Of a stretch of DNA of 64,000 nt, positions 55,701 to 62,648 are shown in pieces. This stretch comes from Flavobacterium hibernum (lineage in GTDB: Bacteria > Bacteroidota > Bacteroidia > Flavobacteriales > Flavobacteriaceae). The translations under genes and the position numbers were made by a program. How positions within the stretch are numbered: position 1 is the first letter of the stretch; every line of letters starts with the position of its first letter. Location of the stretch: positions 62,001 to 126,000 of the forward strand of contig NZ_JPRK01000023.1 of the NCBI RefSeq assembly GCF_000832125.1, in the 5' to 3' direction. The notes beneath the pieces were generated by a model. The model made no database searches. It was not told where the DNA came from and was given only the letters and a program-made list of their open reading frames with translations.

Positions 55701-56082
55701 CTTCAATTTTTTTCCAGTCTTCAACTTTTCCTTTATAGAAATCTTTTGATGCTTCTTTTAAGTTTGATGCATATTTAAAATCCCAATCGCCAGTAAGCAT
55801 TTTTAAACGGCTTTTGGTTCTATCGCCTTTAAGCGCATCTTCGACATTGGTGTATGAATAAGCTGTTGCTCGTGATGGTTGACGGTTTATACTTGTAACT
55901 GTTGGATCTTCCCACGGTGCAAATTCGTACTTTTTTGGTATCTCAGGAATTCCCGCAGGTTCACCGGTTACAGATTGTGCGTGTGCTCCAATTGTTAGAA
56001 GTAAAATGTAAATCGTAAAATGTAATTTATGATTCGAAAATCGAAACCTAGAAAAGTGATTTATTTGAACTGGCTTAAACAT
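52747..56082 (-). CDS. GH2 beta-galactosidase, LacZ-type (1111 aa)
   Basis: A signal peptide ends near ~36 (TIGAHAQ). The order is sugar-binding domain (~60-240), Ig-like domain, TIM barrel with FIRTSHYPNDPYFYDLCDQY, WSLGNEGGKGPNH (acid/base Glu ~507) and FVEYSHAMGNSVGN (nucleophile Glu ~605), then a second Ig-like domain and the beta-galactosidase small-chain domain (~840-1111, RPLTDNDKRGW). This five-domain layout is that of LacZ. It probably trims beta-galactose from pectin side chains. Start alternatives within the first ~10 residues do not change the call. Confidence 0.95.
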   Translation of the reverse strand: MFKPVQINHFSRFRFSNHKLHFTIYILLLTIGAHAQSVTGEPAGIPEIPKKYEFAPWEDPTVTSINRQPSRATAYSYTNVEDALKGDRTKSRLKMLTGDWDFKYASNLKEASKDFYKGKVEDWKKIEVPSNWELKGYDIPIYKSAVYPFRPINPPFIPKDYNGVGSYQRSFTVPENWKDMTVTLHFGAVSSGFQVWLNGEFLGYGEDSFLPSEFDITPYLKEGENVVSVQVIRWTDGSYLEDQDHWRVSGIQREVFIMAEPKLRIQDFFYQTKLDKQYKDASFQLRPKVENLTGEKIKDYTFQAQLYDANNVALFKEPLQKPVIDMINESYPRLDNVRFGMFKENISNPKKWSSEEPNLYTLVMSIKDPKGQITEVKSCKVGFRSVEFSKENGKMLINGKETYVYGVNRHDQHPTRGKAVTRDDIKEDITTIKKFNFNFIRTSHYPNDPYFYDLCDQYGIMVMDEANQETHGIGGKLSNDPKWTNAYLERMTRMVERDKNHPSVVFWSLGNEGGKGPNHAAMAGWVHDFDITRPVHYEPAQGNPRLDGYIDPLDPRYPKTIDHAYRFENPQDEPYVDMVSRFYPGVFTPKFLVDQKKDTRPIIFVEYSHAMGNSVGNLKELWDEFRSLPRVIGGCIWEFKDQGLVKKDPATGQEFFAHGGDFGEKYHDGNFNTKGIVDSNGKPKGSIYENKWIYQPATSSLKDNFQLEIKNRQAVKSLTEYIPVLKVLENGNVIKTQVLKPFNLEAGQSTILDVKQYLPKLKKDAEYFLNIEFQLSKDELWATKGYAVAEDQFLLKKSDAEIDFRNQKDSKYKTTETDSDFKIKGKTFEISISKGNGALSSYVYNGQEQVFAPLLPNFVRPLTDNDKRGWKSHKVLKPWYQAKPKVLSTKMAIAIDGTIITSEYEVIKDSAKVQVVYKINENGVIKVDYSLKATNKLPNIPKIGMQMGVQRKFDQISWYGKGELENYIDRSFGSFVGKYSLPINDFLEHYVKPQENANRTEVRWMAFTTPQKNKGLLVVDDNKVLSMSAWPYTQENLSAAKHTFDLKDPGFLTVNIDLIQMGVGGNDSWTSVAQPLEQYQIKSGDYQYSFYLVPFEAQKNGLEESLKKFKY

Positions 56083-56105
56083 TAATTCTATATTTTTTTA
56101 GTTTT

Positions 56106-56207
56106 TTGTCATTCTGACGAAGTAGGAATCGTACTAGGGATTCCGCAATTATGATCGACAATCTTTGTGGCTACGCGTGTGATTTCTCGTTCCTCGAAAT
56201 GACAAAC
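56106..56207. repeat. Family A inverted repeat (diverged left arm)
   Basis: TTGTCATTCTGACGAAGTAG faces TCTCGTTCCTCGAAATGACAA, with CGACAATCTTTGTGG and GCGTGTGATTTC inside. Confidence 0.8.
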
Positions 56208-56233
56208 TGTGTCTTTATTATTTTCTAATTATT

Positions 56234-56266
56234 AGACCTGACAGGTTTTAAAAACCTGTCAGGTCT
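56234..56266. repeat. Family B hairpin (CCTGACAGG type)
   Basis: AGACCTGACAGGTTTTAAA faces ACCTGTCAGGTCT, 10 nt beyond the stop of the 56277 gene; compensating changes at both ends keep the stem. Confidence 0.85.
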
Positions 56267-56276
56267 TCTAGCGAAA

Positions 56277-57410
56277 TTATTTACTCTTTTTAACCTTCTC
56301 CGGCGGCGCAACAAAATTCAATTTGCTAACTCCTAAATCTTTTGAAGTTGCAACAGCAATTCCTCTTTGTTCGGCTTTGTTTACGGCGCAATAAAAATGA
56401 TATACTACTCCATCGTGTTTTACAACAAATGACTTATGGGCAAACATATTATCGTAAGGTTCCGATGATTTGATTAAATCATCGCCTTTCCAGTCTGTCC
56501 AGTTTACTAAATCATTCGAAACTGCAAAACGGTTAAATGCTCCTTGATTCCAACCTGTCCAAAAAGCTCCAAAATAGAACATTACCCAAGTATCATTAAT
56601 ACGCTGAATATAAGCATCTCCTGAGATTCCTTTATGATGATTGATTAAAGGTTTATCGCCATAACGTTTCCATTCTTTCATATCATTCGATACTGCCATA
56701 GCAATACGTTCTGCGCCTTTAGCAGGATTTATGCTATCACCACGGGCATTATAGTACATTATAAAATTGTGTCCTGTCAATTTATCTTTATCACGAATCA
56801 CACTGTTTTTGTACATCGTACTATTATCCCACCATTTCGCATCTTTGTCTTTTGGTGTTAAAACCGGGTTTTCTAATCTTTGAAATTCGTGTGGTTTTGT
56901 TGGTGCTTCTTTTGTATACGCCATTCCAATTGATAAAACGCCTGCTTCGTAACCTTTGCTATCGCCGCCAAAATAACTCATCCAGTATTTATCATCGTAT
57001 TTTTCCCATTCGTAGCTTCCGCCCCAAGTTGGGTCTTGTAAAGCAATATATCCTGCCTTTTGGTTAACGTCCCAATGTTTTTCGTTTTCTGAAAAAGACA
57101 TTACTTTTCCTAGATATTTCCAGTCTAAAAGATTGTCACTTTCTGCAAGCCAGGTTTCATAACCTCTTCCATCGTAAATTAAATAGGTCATATACCATTT
57201 ACCGTCTTTTCTAAATACACTCGGACAATCCATTTTATATGAGTTGTCTGTGGGAACCATTACTAAACCGTATTTGTAAGGCGTTTTTACTTCATTGTAA
57301 ATTTCCTGCATTACGGTTTCGGTAATTTCTCTTTTTTTGTATTTGGTGGCACAACTACTGATAAAAAGTGTTGTAATTCCAACCAAGAGATATTTTATTG
57401 TATTTTTCAT
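56277..57410 (-). CDS. Five-bladed propeller glycosidase-like lipoprotein (GH43/GH32/GH130-like, 377 aa)
   Basis: The lipobox is ISSC (Cys ~20). The propeller shows MDCPSVFRKDGKWYMTYLIY (a GH43-like first Asp), LQDPTWGGSYEWEKY, YMMYYNARGD-type strands (FIMYYNARGD), GDAYIQRINDTWVMFYFG and FAHKSFVVKHDGVVYHFYCA. These strand motifs are shared by GH43, GH32/68 and GH130, and I cannot assign one. No second catalytic Glu is obvious except in the EPYDN region. Location between the GH2 and 557-aa propeller genes suggests a side-chain role. Confidence 0.72.
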   Translation of the reverse strand: MKNTIKYLLVGITTLFISSCATKYKKREITETVMQEIYNEVKTPYKYGLVMVPTDNSYKMDCPSVFRKDGKWYMTYLIYDGRGYETWLAESDNLLDWKYLGKVMSFSENEKHWDVNQKAGYIALQDPTWGGSYEWEKYDDKYWMSYFGGDSKGYEAGVLSIGMAYTKEAPTKPHEFQRLENPVLTPKDKDAKWWDNSTMYKNSVIRDKDKLTGHNFIMYYNARGDSINPAKGAERIAMAVSNDMKEWKRYGDKPLINHHKGISGDAYIQRINDTWVMFYFGAFWTGWNQGAFNRFAVSNDLVNWTDWKGDDLIKSSEPYDNMFAHKSFVVKHDGVVYHFYCAVNKAEQRGIAVATSKDLGVSKLNFVAPPEKVKKSK

Positions 57411-57430
57411 TTTGTATTATTATAACACGT

Positions 57431-57618
57431 TTTTGAACGCAGATGACACGGATTTACTTCGTAAAGACGCAGATCAAAAACGGATTTTTTTCTTTTCAAC
57501 TTTTCAATTTAGCATCTTTGTCAAAGTTTAAAACTTTGACAAAGATTGTGCGCATTTAAAATAAAAACAGCAGCGTAAATCCGCGTCTTTACGAAGTAAA
57601 TCTGTTTTATCCGCGTTC
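57431..57618. repeat. Family D inverted repeat with an internal perfect hairpin
   Basis: ACGCAGATGACACGGATTTA with CTTCGTAAAGACGCAG faces CCGCGTCTTTACGAAG ending at TTATCCGCGTTCAC. Inside it ATCTTTGTCAAAGTTT (57514-57529) and AAACTTTGACAAAGAT (57531-57546) form a perfect 16-bp stem. Confidence 0.85.
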
Positions 57619-57624
57619 ACTTTT

Positions 57625-59298
57625 TCACTTCAATTCCTTCAATCTGGATTCCATTACGTCTTTGTTCAGTTTTACTTTTACCATTCCCATTGGGTGAAAT
57701 CTTCTTTTTAGGTCAATTGCTGCATAAACTATAGTGTAGACATCATTTCCTTCTGGAATTAAACATAAAGGTGTACGCATAATATCCCACCATTTATCGA
57801 CTTTTGTTTCGATTGGAATATATCTTGCTTCACCCCATTTTTTTCCATCTTTGGATAATGAATAGGCAATCATGTTCGGCAAATGATGTCCCCAACCTTC
57901 CGGGCCTCCATCAAAAATAGCGATATACAAACCATTTGGAAGTTGGCTCACAATTGGATTCTCCACAAAAAACGGATGCATGGACTTAATTGGTGTATTT
58001 TCGTCTTTAATTCTAGTCCACGGTCCTTCTAAACTTTGAGATTCAGCCAAAGCTACAAACCAGCCTTTTCCTGATTTCTTCGGATAATCTGCCCAAGAAT
58101 TGAACGGATATGCTCCGCTATAAAATCCGAAGTATTTATCGCCTACTTTATAGGGAAAAAATGAGGCAACTCCTTGACGTCCTTCCCATGGTTGAGAATC
58201 TAAGCCGGGTTCCATAATGATACCCATATCTTTATACGGACCTCCAATTCCGTTGATTCCTTCAACGGTTGATTCACAGCGCCAAATTCTACCAAATGAA
58301 TGGTTTGGCTGTATTTCTTTATGAACGGTATACGCTAAATAATAGCCGTACCATTTGTTTGCCTTTTCGTTAAAAACAGGCATATACGACCAAATAGCGG
58401 CACGGCGATCATTCATTGGGTTATCATCCTCGGTTATGGCGTAAGTTCCGCTGGCTTGGTAGATTGTCGATTCACGTTTCCAATGAATTGCATCTTTACT
58501 AGTCCAATGTCCAATTTTGGTTTTTACACGATCGTAATAATAATCAACTCCTATTTCTCCTGCTCTTTCTGTTGGAAACATATGATAGGTATCGCCAACT
58601 TTTACGACGCGTCCGCCTTCAAAACCACCTTGAATTCCTTCTGTTCCGGGCATTCCTTCTTCAACAACGGGTTTGTTTTCACCGCCAATAATTTCGAAAA
58701 GCGGTTTTTCATCTGAAAATCCTTCAACAATAAATGTTGGATTCCAAAGCTTTCCGTCTGGAAGTTCTGCATTTCTGGATTCTAATTTTTCTGAAGCTTT
58801 TACAACTCCTAAAACGATGAATAATCCTTTATTTTTAAACGAATATGTTGCTTCGAGACAAGAAAAAGCATACACGTCTATTGGAGGCAATCCTGTTATT
58901 GTAATTGCATTTTTTAGAATTAATTTAGCATTTGGATTATCATCAGTAAACTGAAAAAATTCCTTATTATCTTTTTCTTGAAAAACTCCAATAAGAATTT
59001 GTACTGATTCCTTAAATTTCAATTTTAAAGGAGCATTTGTTCCGTTTTTATAACTTTCTAACGGAAGTTCTATTCCCGTTAATCCTTCTAATTCTGGAGC
59101 AAGTTTAACAATGTTGTGTTTACTTCCTGAAAAAACATGAGCATACTTGGTTGTTTTGAAAGTTTTGTACTTATTGATTACTTCAAAAGATGCTGGTTTC
59201 CAAGCTGAGTTTTGTGCTGAAACTTGAATACAGATAGCTAAAAGCATTAGGAAAGTGCTTTTTAATTTGAAGTTGAATTTTGTATTTTTTGGTGACAT
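57625..59298 (-). CDS. Propeller glycosidase-like protein with an N-terminal accessory domain (557 aa)
   Basis: Signal peptide ~1-28. Residues ~35-190 are a beta-rich domain (LAPELEGLTGIELPLES, GTNAPLKLKFKESVQILIGV, YSFKNKGLFIVLGVV) that resembles the C-terminal domain of the 909-aa protein at 1574-4303. Residues ~215-550 form a five-bladed propeller (GGFEGGRVVKVGDTYHMFPT, IGHWTSKDAIHWKRESTI, AAIWSYMPVFNEKANKWYGY, GRQGVASFFPYKVGDKYFGF, FVENPIVSQLPNGLYIAIFD). The family is not one I can name; propeller hydrolases of rhamnogalacturonan II loci (for example GH143) are a loose parallel only. Confidence 0.7.
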   Translation of the reverse strand: MSPKNTKFNFKLKSTFLMLLAICIQVSAQNSAWKPASFEVINKYKTFKTTKYAHVFSGSKHNIVKLAPELEGLTGIELPLESYKNGTNAPLKLKFKESVQILIGVFQEKDNKEFFQFTDDNPNAKLILKNAITITGLPPIDVYAFSCLEATYSFKNKGLFIVLGVVKASEKLESRNAELPDGKLWNPTFIVEGFSDEKPLFEIIGGENKPVVEEGMPGTEGIQGGFEGGRVVKVGDTYHMFPTERAGEIGVDYYYDRVKTKIGHWTSKDAIHWKRESTIYQASGTYAITEDDNPMNDRRAAIWSYMPVFNEKANKWYGYYLAYTVHKEIQPNHSFGRIWRCESTVEGINGIGGPYKDMGIIMEPGLDSQPWEGRQGVASFFPYKVGDKYFGFYSGAYPFNSWADYPKKSGKGWFVALAESQSLEGPWTRIKDENTPIKSMHPFFVENPIVSQLPNGLYIAIFDGGPEGWGHHLPNMIAYSLSKDGKKWGEARYIPIETKVDKWWDIMRTPLCLIPEGNDVYTIVYAAIDLKRRFHPMGMVKVKLNKDVMESRLKELK

Positions 59299-59339
59299 TG
59301 GTTATTTATTTTTTTATTGACTTCTGAATTTCTTCAATA

Positions 59340-59453
59340 TTGTCATTTCGATCCCGAAGCTTCGGGAGAGAAATCACACTAGAAACTCTGTAACTGTAAT
59401 CGACAATCTTTGCGGTTACGCGTGTGATTTCTCCTTTCGTCGAAATGACAAAC
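59340..59453. repeat. Family A inverted repeat
   Basis: TTGTCATTTCGATCCCGAAG faces TTTCGTCGAAATGACAA, with AATCACACTAGAAACTCTG and CGACAATCTTTGCGG inside; these also occur at 23409-23511 and 56106-56207. Confidence 0.85.
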
Positions 59454-59470
59454 TAGACGCTACAAACTAC

Positions 59471-59512
59471 GTACTAATTACTATGTACTAATTACTATGT
59501 ACTAATTACTAA
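59471..59512. repeat. Three tandem copies of a 14-bp unit
   Basis: GTACTAATTACTAT occurs three times in a row (59471, 59485, 59499; the last copy ends AA). It lies immediately beyond the stop of the 59517 gene. Confidence 0.9.
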
Positions 59513-59516
59513 GAAC

Positions 59517-61703
59517 TTAAATAGCTTTATAACTCACTTTATATTCTACATTTGGTTTAACTGTCAATTGATATTTATTTTTGGCTAATTCTATAATAGT
59601 TCCAGAGTTTACTTTGGGTTTGGCTGAACTTTCAAAAATTAATTTCCCTTCTCCTTCACCTGCTTTTACTTTAATTTCTTTGGTACTGCAATACAATGCA
59701 ACTTCTCCGTTTGGTGTTGGCACTTTTCCTTCCATCCATTTTAAACCTCCAAGATTTGGTTTAATTTCATATTCTGAATAACCCGGAGCAGTTGGTTTTA
59801 CACCTAAATAATATTTTCCTAATAAATAAATTGGACTCGCACCCCAAGCGTGGCAAAGGCTTTTTCCGTAAGGACGTCCATACATCGCCAAATGTTCTGT
59901 TCCTTTTTTCTTTGGATTGTATTCTTCCCAAAAAGATGTTGCGCCCTCGTTCAACATTCCACCCCAATAATCTTTCATTTCTTTTAAAACGTAATTCTGT
60001 TCGCCCATCGCACATAATGCTTCTAACTCGTAAAAACGCATGTATGGTGTTGTGATTTGAAGAACATCTTTATTGAGTAACACCTTATTCTTTACACTTT
60101 GCTTTTGTTCTTCATTAAAATAATTAAAGAAAATACCAAACATATTAGCATATCTGGTTACAATGTTTTGTACTTTACCATCGATACGCTGGTGCTTCAT
60201 CACGTTTTCTTTTTTATCCCAAAACACCTCAAATAATTTTGCTTTTAAATCACTAGATAATTTTTGATATTGTTTTTGGTCTTCATTTTGGCCGGCAATT
60301 TTAGCACTAACTTCCATGGCTTCTAGGCTTCTTACTAAAAGCATTTGCTCAAAACTAACTTCGCCAGTTTTTGGTAATCCGTCTGCCCAATCAATAAAAA
60401 CCCAATCGCCTTCTAGAGGTTCGAGGAATCCGTTTTTGTTTCTTCTTTCCAAGCAGAAATCCATAAGTGATTTCATTCGCGGATAAAAAGTTTTGATGAA
60501 TTTCGTGTCGCCTGTGTGCAAGTAATAATCGTAAACGCCTACAAACCAATAGAGCGAATAATCCATTATGATATTGACATGAGCCGTTACAGGATCTTTA
60601 CCACGAAGTGCCAATAGCGTTCGCTCTACTGAAGCCGAATCAAAAAATAAATAATAATTCATTAAATAACTTTGATAAGCATCGCCAGACCAAACCCAAC
60701 GGTCGCGTTTTATTCCGTCTATAAAAAATTCGCGAGATGTTAAATGCATTGTGTAGGCCGACACATCCCAAATTTGATTTAATTGTTGGTCTGATGATTT
60801 GAATGCTCCACGATAGTCTAATGGTAAATATTCGTAAAGCATTGAAATTGAATCGTATTTTACCGATGCATCTGCATGTACTTGAACATAACGGAATGCT
60901 TTTGATCCATTGTGTGTGTATGTTTCCGGCTGTTTTCCATCAAAAGATAAATGATCTAGTGTTTCGCATTTGGCAGAATCTAAAGCTTCTTCGCGAGATT
61001 CGCCATAATAAAGTGCTACTTTACCTTTTCCTTTTAAGCCGTGTATTTTAATGTAACCAAATGTTTCTTTACCAAAATCTACTAATTGACCACCAGCTAT
61101 TTTTTCGGTTTTTTGGGCATTTAAAGGTTTTGTTGTTAGTTTAAATTGAGATGGTTTATTCTCCGGTGCATCAAAATTCCAAGAACCAACAGGAACCCAA
61201 GGTGTGCCAGATTGTTGTGCTTTTCCAGTTTCATCAATCCAAAGTTTATCTTCGTTGGTCACTTTCCAAGAGGCATCAGATTTAACATAATTACCAGCAA
61301 TATAAATGGCTGGCAAGACTTCCTGATTATAAACTTTGAAGGAAATTTTGTGTTTTCCTGCTGGAATTGTTATCGATTTTGGTTGTCCATAAACCTGAAC
61401 ACCATCTAAAAGTAATTGAAAAGGTCCTTCGGAGTAGATTTTTACCTCGTCTGGTTTTGGAATATCTACTTCTGTTTGAAAAGTTACTAAGGCATAAGGA
61501 CTGTAATATTGCCAAAGCGGCGGAAATACTGCTTCGCGTTCTGTACGTCTTACTTGCATTTTATTGCTTAACCAAACTTCAAAATCACCTGGATACCAGA
61601 TCCATGTTGCTTCTTTAGATTTTTCCTGTGCCGATACCAAAGTACAAGTAAAAAGAGCGACAAAAAGAAGTATAACTTTAAAAAATGGAAAGCGGTTTTG
61701 CAT
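59517..61703 (-). CDS. GH78-type alpha-L-rhamnosidase, shorter form (728 aa)
   Basis: Signal peptide ~1-25. The first half has two beta-sandwiches (EATWIWYPGDFEVWLSNKM, GGQLVDFGKETFGYIKIHG, ALYYGESREEALDS); the second has the six-hairpin barrel with FIDGIKRDRWVWSGDAYQSY (~333) and GATSFWEEYNP (Glu ~589), followed by a C-terminal sandwich (SEYEIKPNLGGLKWMEGK). It lacks the N-terminal Ig-like domain of the other two GH78 proteins and belongs to a separate branch. It is the first gene of the locus and has its own promoter-like region (61722-61767). Confidence 0.87.
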   Translation of the reverse strand: MQNRFPFFKVILLFVALFTCTLVSAQEKSKEATWIWYPGDFEVWLSNKMQVRRTEREAVFPPLWQYYSPYALVTFQTEVDIPKPDEVKIYSEGPFQLLLDGVQVYGQPKSITIPAGKHKISFKVYNQEVLPAIYIAGNYVKSDASWKVTNEDKLWIDETGKAQQSGTPWVPVGSWNFDAPENKPSQFKLTTKPLNAQKTEKIAGGQLVDFGKETFGYIKIHGLKGKGKVALYYGESREEALDSAKCETLDHLSFDGKQPETYTHNGSKAFRYVQVHADASVKYDSISMLYEYLPLDYRGAFKSSDQQLNQIWDVSAYTMHLTSREFFIDGIKRDRWVWSGDAYQSYLMNYYLFFDSASVERTLLALRGKDPVTAHVNIIMDYSLYWFVGVYDYYLHTGDTKFIKTFYPRMKSLMDFCLERRNKNGFLEPLEGDWVFIDWADGLPKTGEVSFEQMLLVRSLEAMEVSAKIAGQNEDQKQYQKLSSDLKAKLFEVFWDKKENVMKHQRIDGKVQNIVTRYANMFGIFFNYFNEEQKQSVKNKVLLNKDVLQITTPYMRFYELEALCAMGEQNYVLKEMKDYWGGMLNEGATSFWEEYNPKKKGTEHLAMYGRPYGKSLCHAWGASPIYLLGKYYLGVKPTAPGYSEYEIKPNLGGLKWMEGKVPTPNGEVALYCSTKEIKVKAGEGEGKLIFESSAKPKVNSGTIIELAKNKYQLTVKPNVEYKVSYKAI

Positions 61704-61721
61704 AGTTAGTTTATTTTGGGA

Positions 61722-61767
61722 CTAAAGATAAGTGTTATCTTTACATTTCACACCCTGCACTATCCTG
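61722..61767 (-). promoter_or_regulatory. Candidate activator site and promoter of the 61703 gene
   Basis: CAGGATAGTGCAGG (61767-61754, minus strand) is almost identical to the element upstream of susC. TATCTTTA (61729-61722) sits within one base of the distance at which TATTTTTG follows the susC element. The start codon is ~19 nt beyond it, so the leader would be short. Confidence 0.6.
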
Positions 61768-61917
61768 TTTAACACTCTTTATTTAACTTAAATACTATGT
61801 TTCAGATAATTTTAATGGATTTTTTTTATGTAATTCATCAAAATTTAGGTTATAATTTTTCAAAATCACAACCACTTGTCAGAATTATCATTCAGTACAT
61901 CTTCGGATTGACCACAA

Positions 61918-61948
61918 AAAAATGCTTCAATATTCATGAAGCATTTTT
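61918..61948. terminator. Intrinsic terminator of the SymE-like gene
   Basis: AAAAATGCTTC (61918-61928) pairs with GAAGCATTTTT (61938-61948), and the arms give T-runs on both sides, as for a bidirectional terminator. It is ~67 nt beyond the stop of the 62015 gene. Confidence 0.85.
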
Positions 61949-62014
61949 AAATTATTTTCTAAAGTTTATCTCGGCGTCTAATTTCTATTAAAGTAGAAAA
62001 TCATTACTGAAAAC

Positions 62015-62224
62015 TTACTTGTTGATCTTTTCATTTTCGGTATTAGTTGTAATGATGATTTTATTTTGCCGATGTTCAATCGTTACGAAATTCCCATAAT
62101 TAAAACCGATTTTCTGAAGCCATTTTCCGCAAAGACGGATTTCAGGAAATATTACATAACGATGATATGCTCTTGCGATATGTTTGGGTTGAATTTTTAA
62201 TCGTCTTTTCGCTGATTGTTTCAT
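62015..62224 (-). CDS. SymE-like small protein (AbrB/SpoVT-type fold, 69 aa)
   Basis: The core FPEIRLCGKWLQKIGFNYGN is the block that defines SymE-like proteins (compare the IRLxGxWLExAGF region), followed by FVTIEHRQNKIIITT. SymE of Escherichia coli is an SOS-induced toxin whose synthesis is limited by an antisense RNA. Here the N-terminus is basic (MKQSAKRRLKIQPKHIARAY) and suggests nucleic-acid binding. Whether it is a toxin is inference; small SymE-like proteins are common in Bacteroidota. A divergent HTH gene shares the upstream region. Confidence 0.8.
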   Translation of the reverse strand: MKQSAKRRLKIQPKHIARAYHRYVIFPEIRLCGKWLQKIGFNYGNFVTIEHRQNKIIITTNTENEKINK

Positions 62225-62245
62225 TTTATTTCTCTTTTAACGAAA

Positions 62246-62271
62246 CAAAAATAATAATAATTATACTACAA
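62246..62271 (-). promoter_or_regulatory. Possible promoter of the SymE-like gene
   Basis: On the minus strand TTG (62271-62269) is followed after 15 nt by TATTTTTG (62253-62246), a match to TAnnTTTG with a slightly short spacer; the ATG is 21 nt further on. Confidence 0.4.
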
Positions 62272-62288
62272 ATAATAATTATATATTG

Positions 62289-62304
62289 TGAAATTATAAT
62301 TTCA
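62289..62304. promoter_or_regulatory. Palindromic operator candidate between the SymE-like and HTH genes
   Basis: TGAAATTATAATTTCA is a perfect 16-bp palindrome. A further half-site TAATTTCA occurs at 62318-62325. Position and symmetry suit a site for the adjacent XRE-type regulator. Confidence 0.5.
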
Positions 62305-62387
62305 TGTTGCTTTCAAGTAATTTCATTATATTTTTTATTATATTTAAAATGCATCATATTTGCATAATATAGCAATAAATCATCATT

Positions 62388-62600
62388 GTGTCGAAACTTA
62401 AGTTAAATAGAATAAAAGTTGTTTTAGTTGAAAACAATAGAACTAGTAAGGAACTAGCCAATCATTTAGGTAAAACAGTAGCAACTGTTTCTCGTTGGTG
62501 TACAAATGAATATCAGCCTTCTATTGAAACACTTTACGAGGTTTCTAAATATTTGAAGGTTGATATTCGGGAGTTGTTGGTTTCGACTGCTAATAAATAA
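62388..62600 (+). CDS. Small XRE/Cro-type helix-turn-helix regulator (70 aa)
   Basis: The start is a GTG at 62388; there is no in-frame ATG before the upstream stop. Residues ~5-60 are one HTH_3 domain (SKELANHLGKTVATVSRWCT with the recognition helix TVATVSRWCTNEYQPS, then IETLYEVSKYLKVDIRELL). There is no second domain. It is the only plus-strand gene in the window, divergent from the SymE-like gene and convergent with the ATPase gene. It probably represses its own promoter and perhaps that of the SymE-like gene. Confidence 0.88.
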   Translation: MSKLKLNRIKVVLVENNRTSKELANHLGKTVATVSRWCTNEYQPSIETLYEVSKYLKVDIRELLVSTANK

Positions 62601-62602
62601 TA

Positions 62603-62633
62603 AAAAACGCTTTCTTATTAGGAAAGCGTTTTT
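62603..62633. terminator. Bidirectional intrinsic terminator between HTH and ATPase genes
   Basis: AAAAACGCTTTC (62603-62614) pairs with GAAAGCGTTTTT (62622-62633); A/T runs on both sides allow it to end transcription from both convergent genes. Confidence 0.92.
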
Positions 62634-62648
62634 CATTTTTTTTATCAT

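Larger units (their letters stand above)
61704..62014. other. Boundary gap between the pectin locus and the SymE/HTH region
   Basis: This 311-bp gap contains the promoter of the 61703 gene and the hairpin at 61918-61948. The rest (about 61780-61915) is AT-rich with nothing else that I can support. Confidence 0.7.

Noticed and set aside
61797..61991. A 64-aa plus-strand frame between the locus and the SymE-like gene
   Set aside because: Low-complexity AT-rich frame overlapping a terminator hairpin; no recognisable motif.
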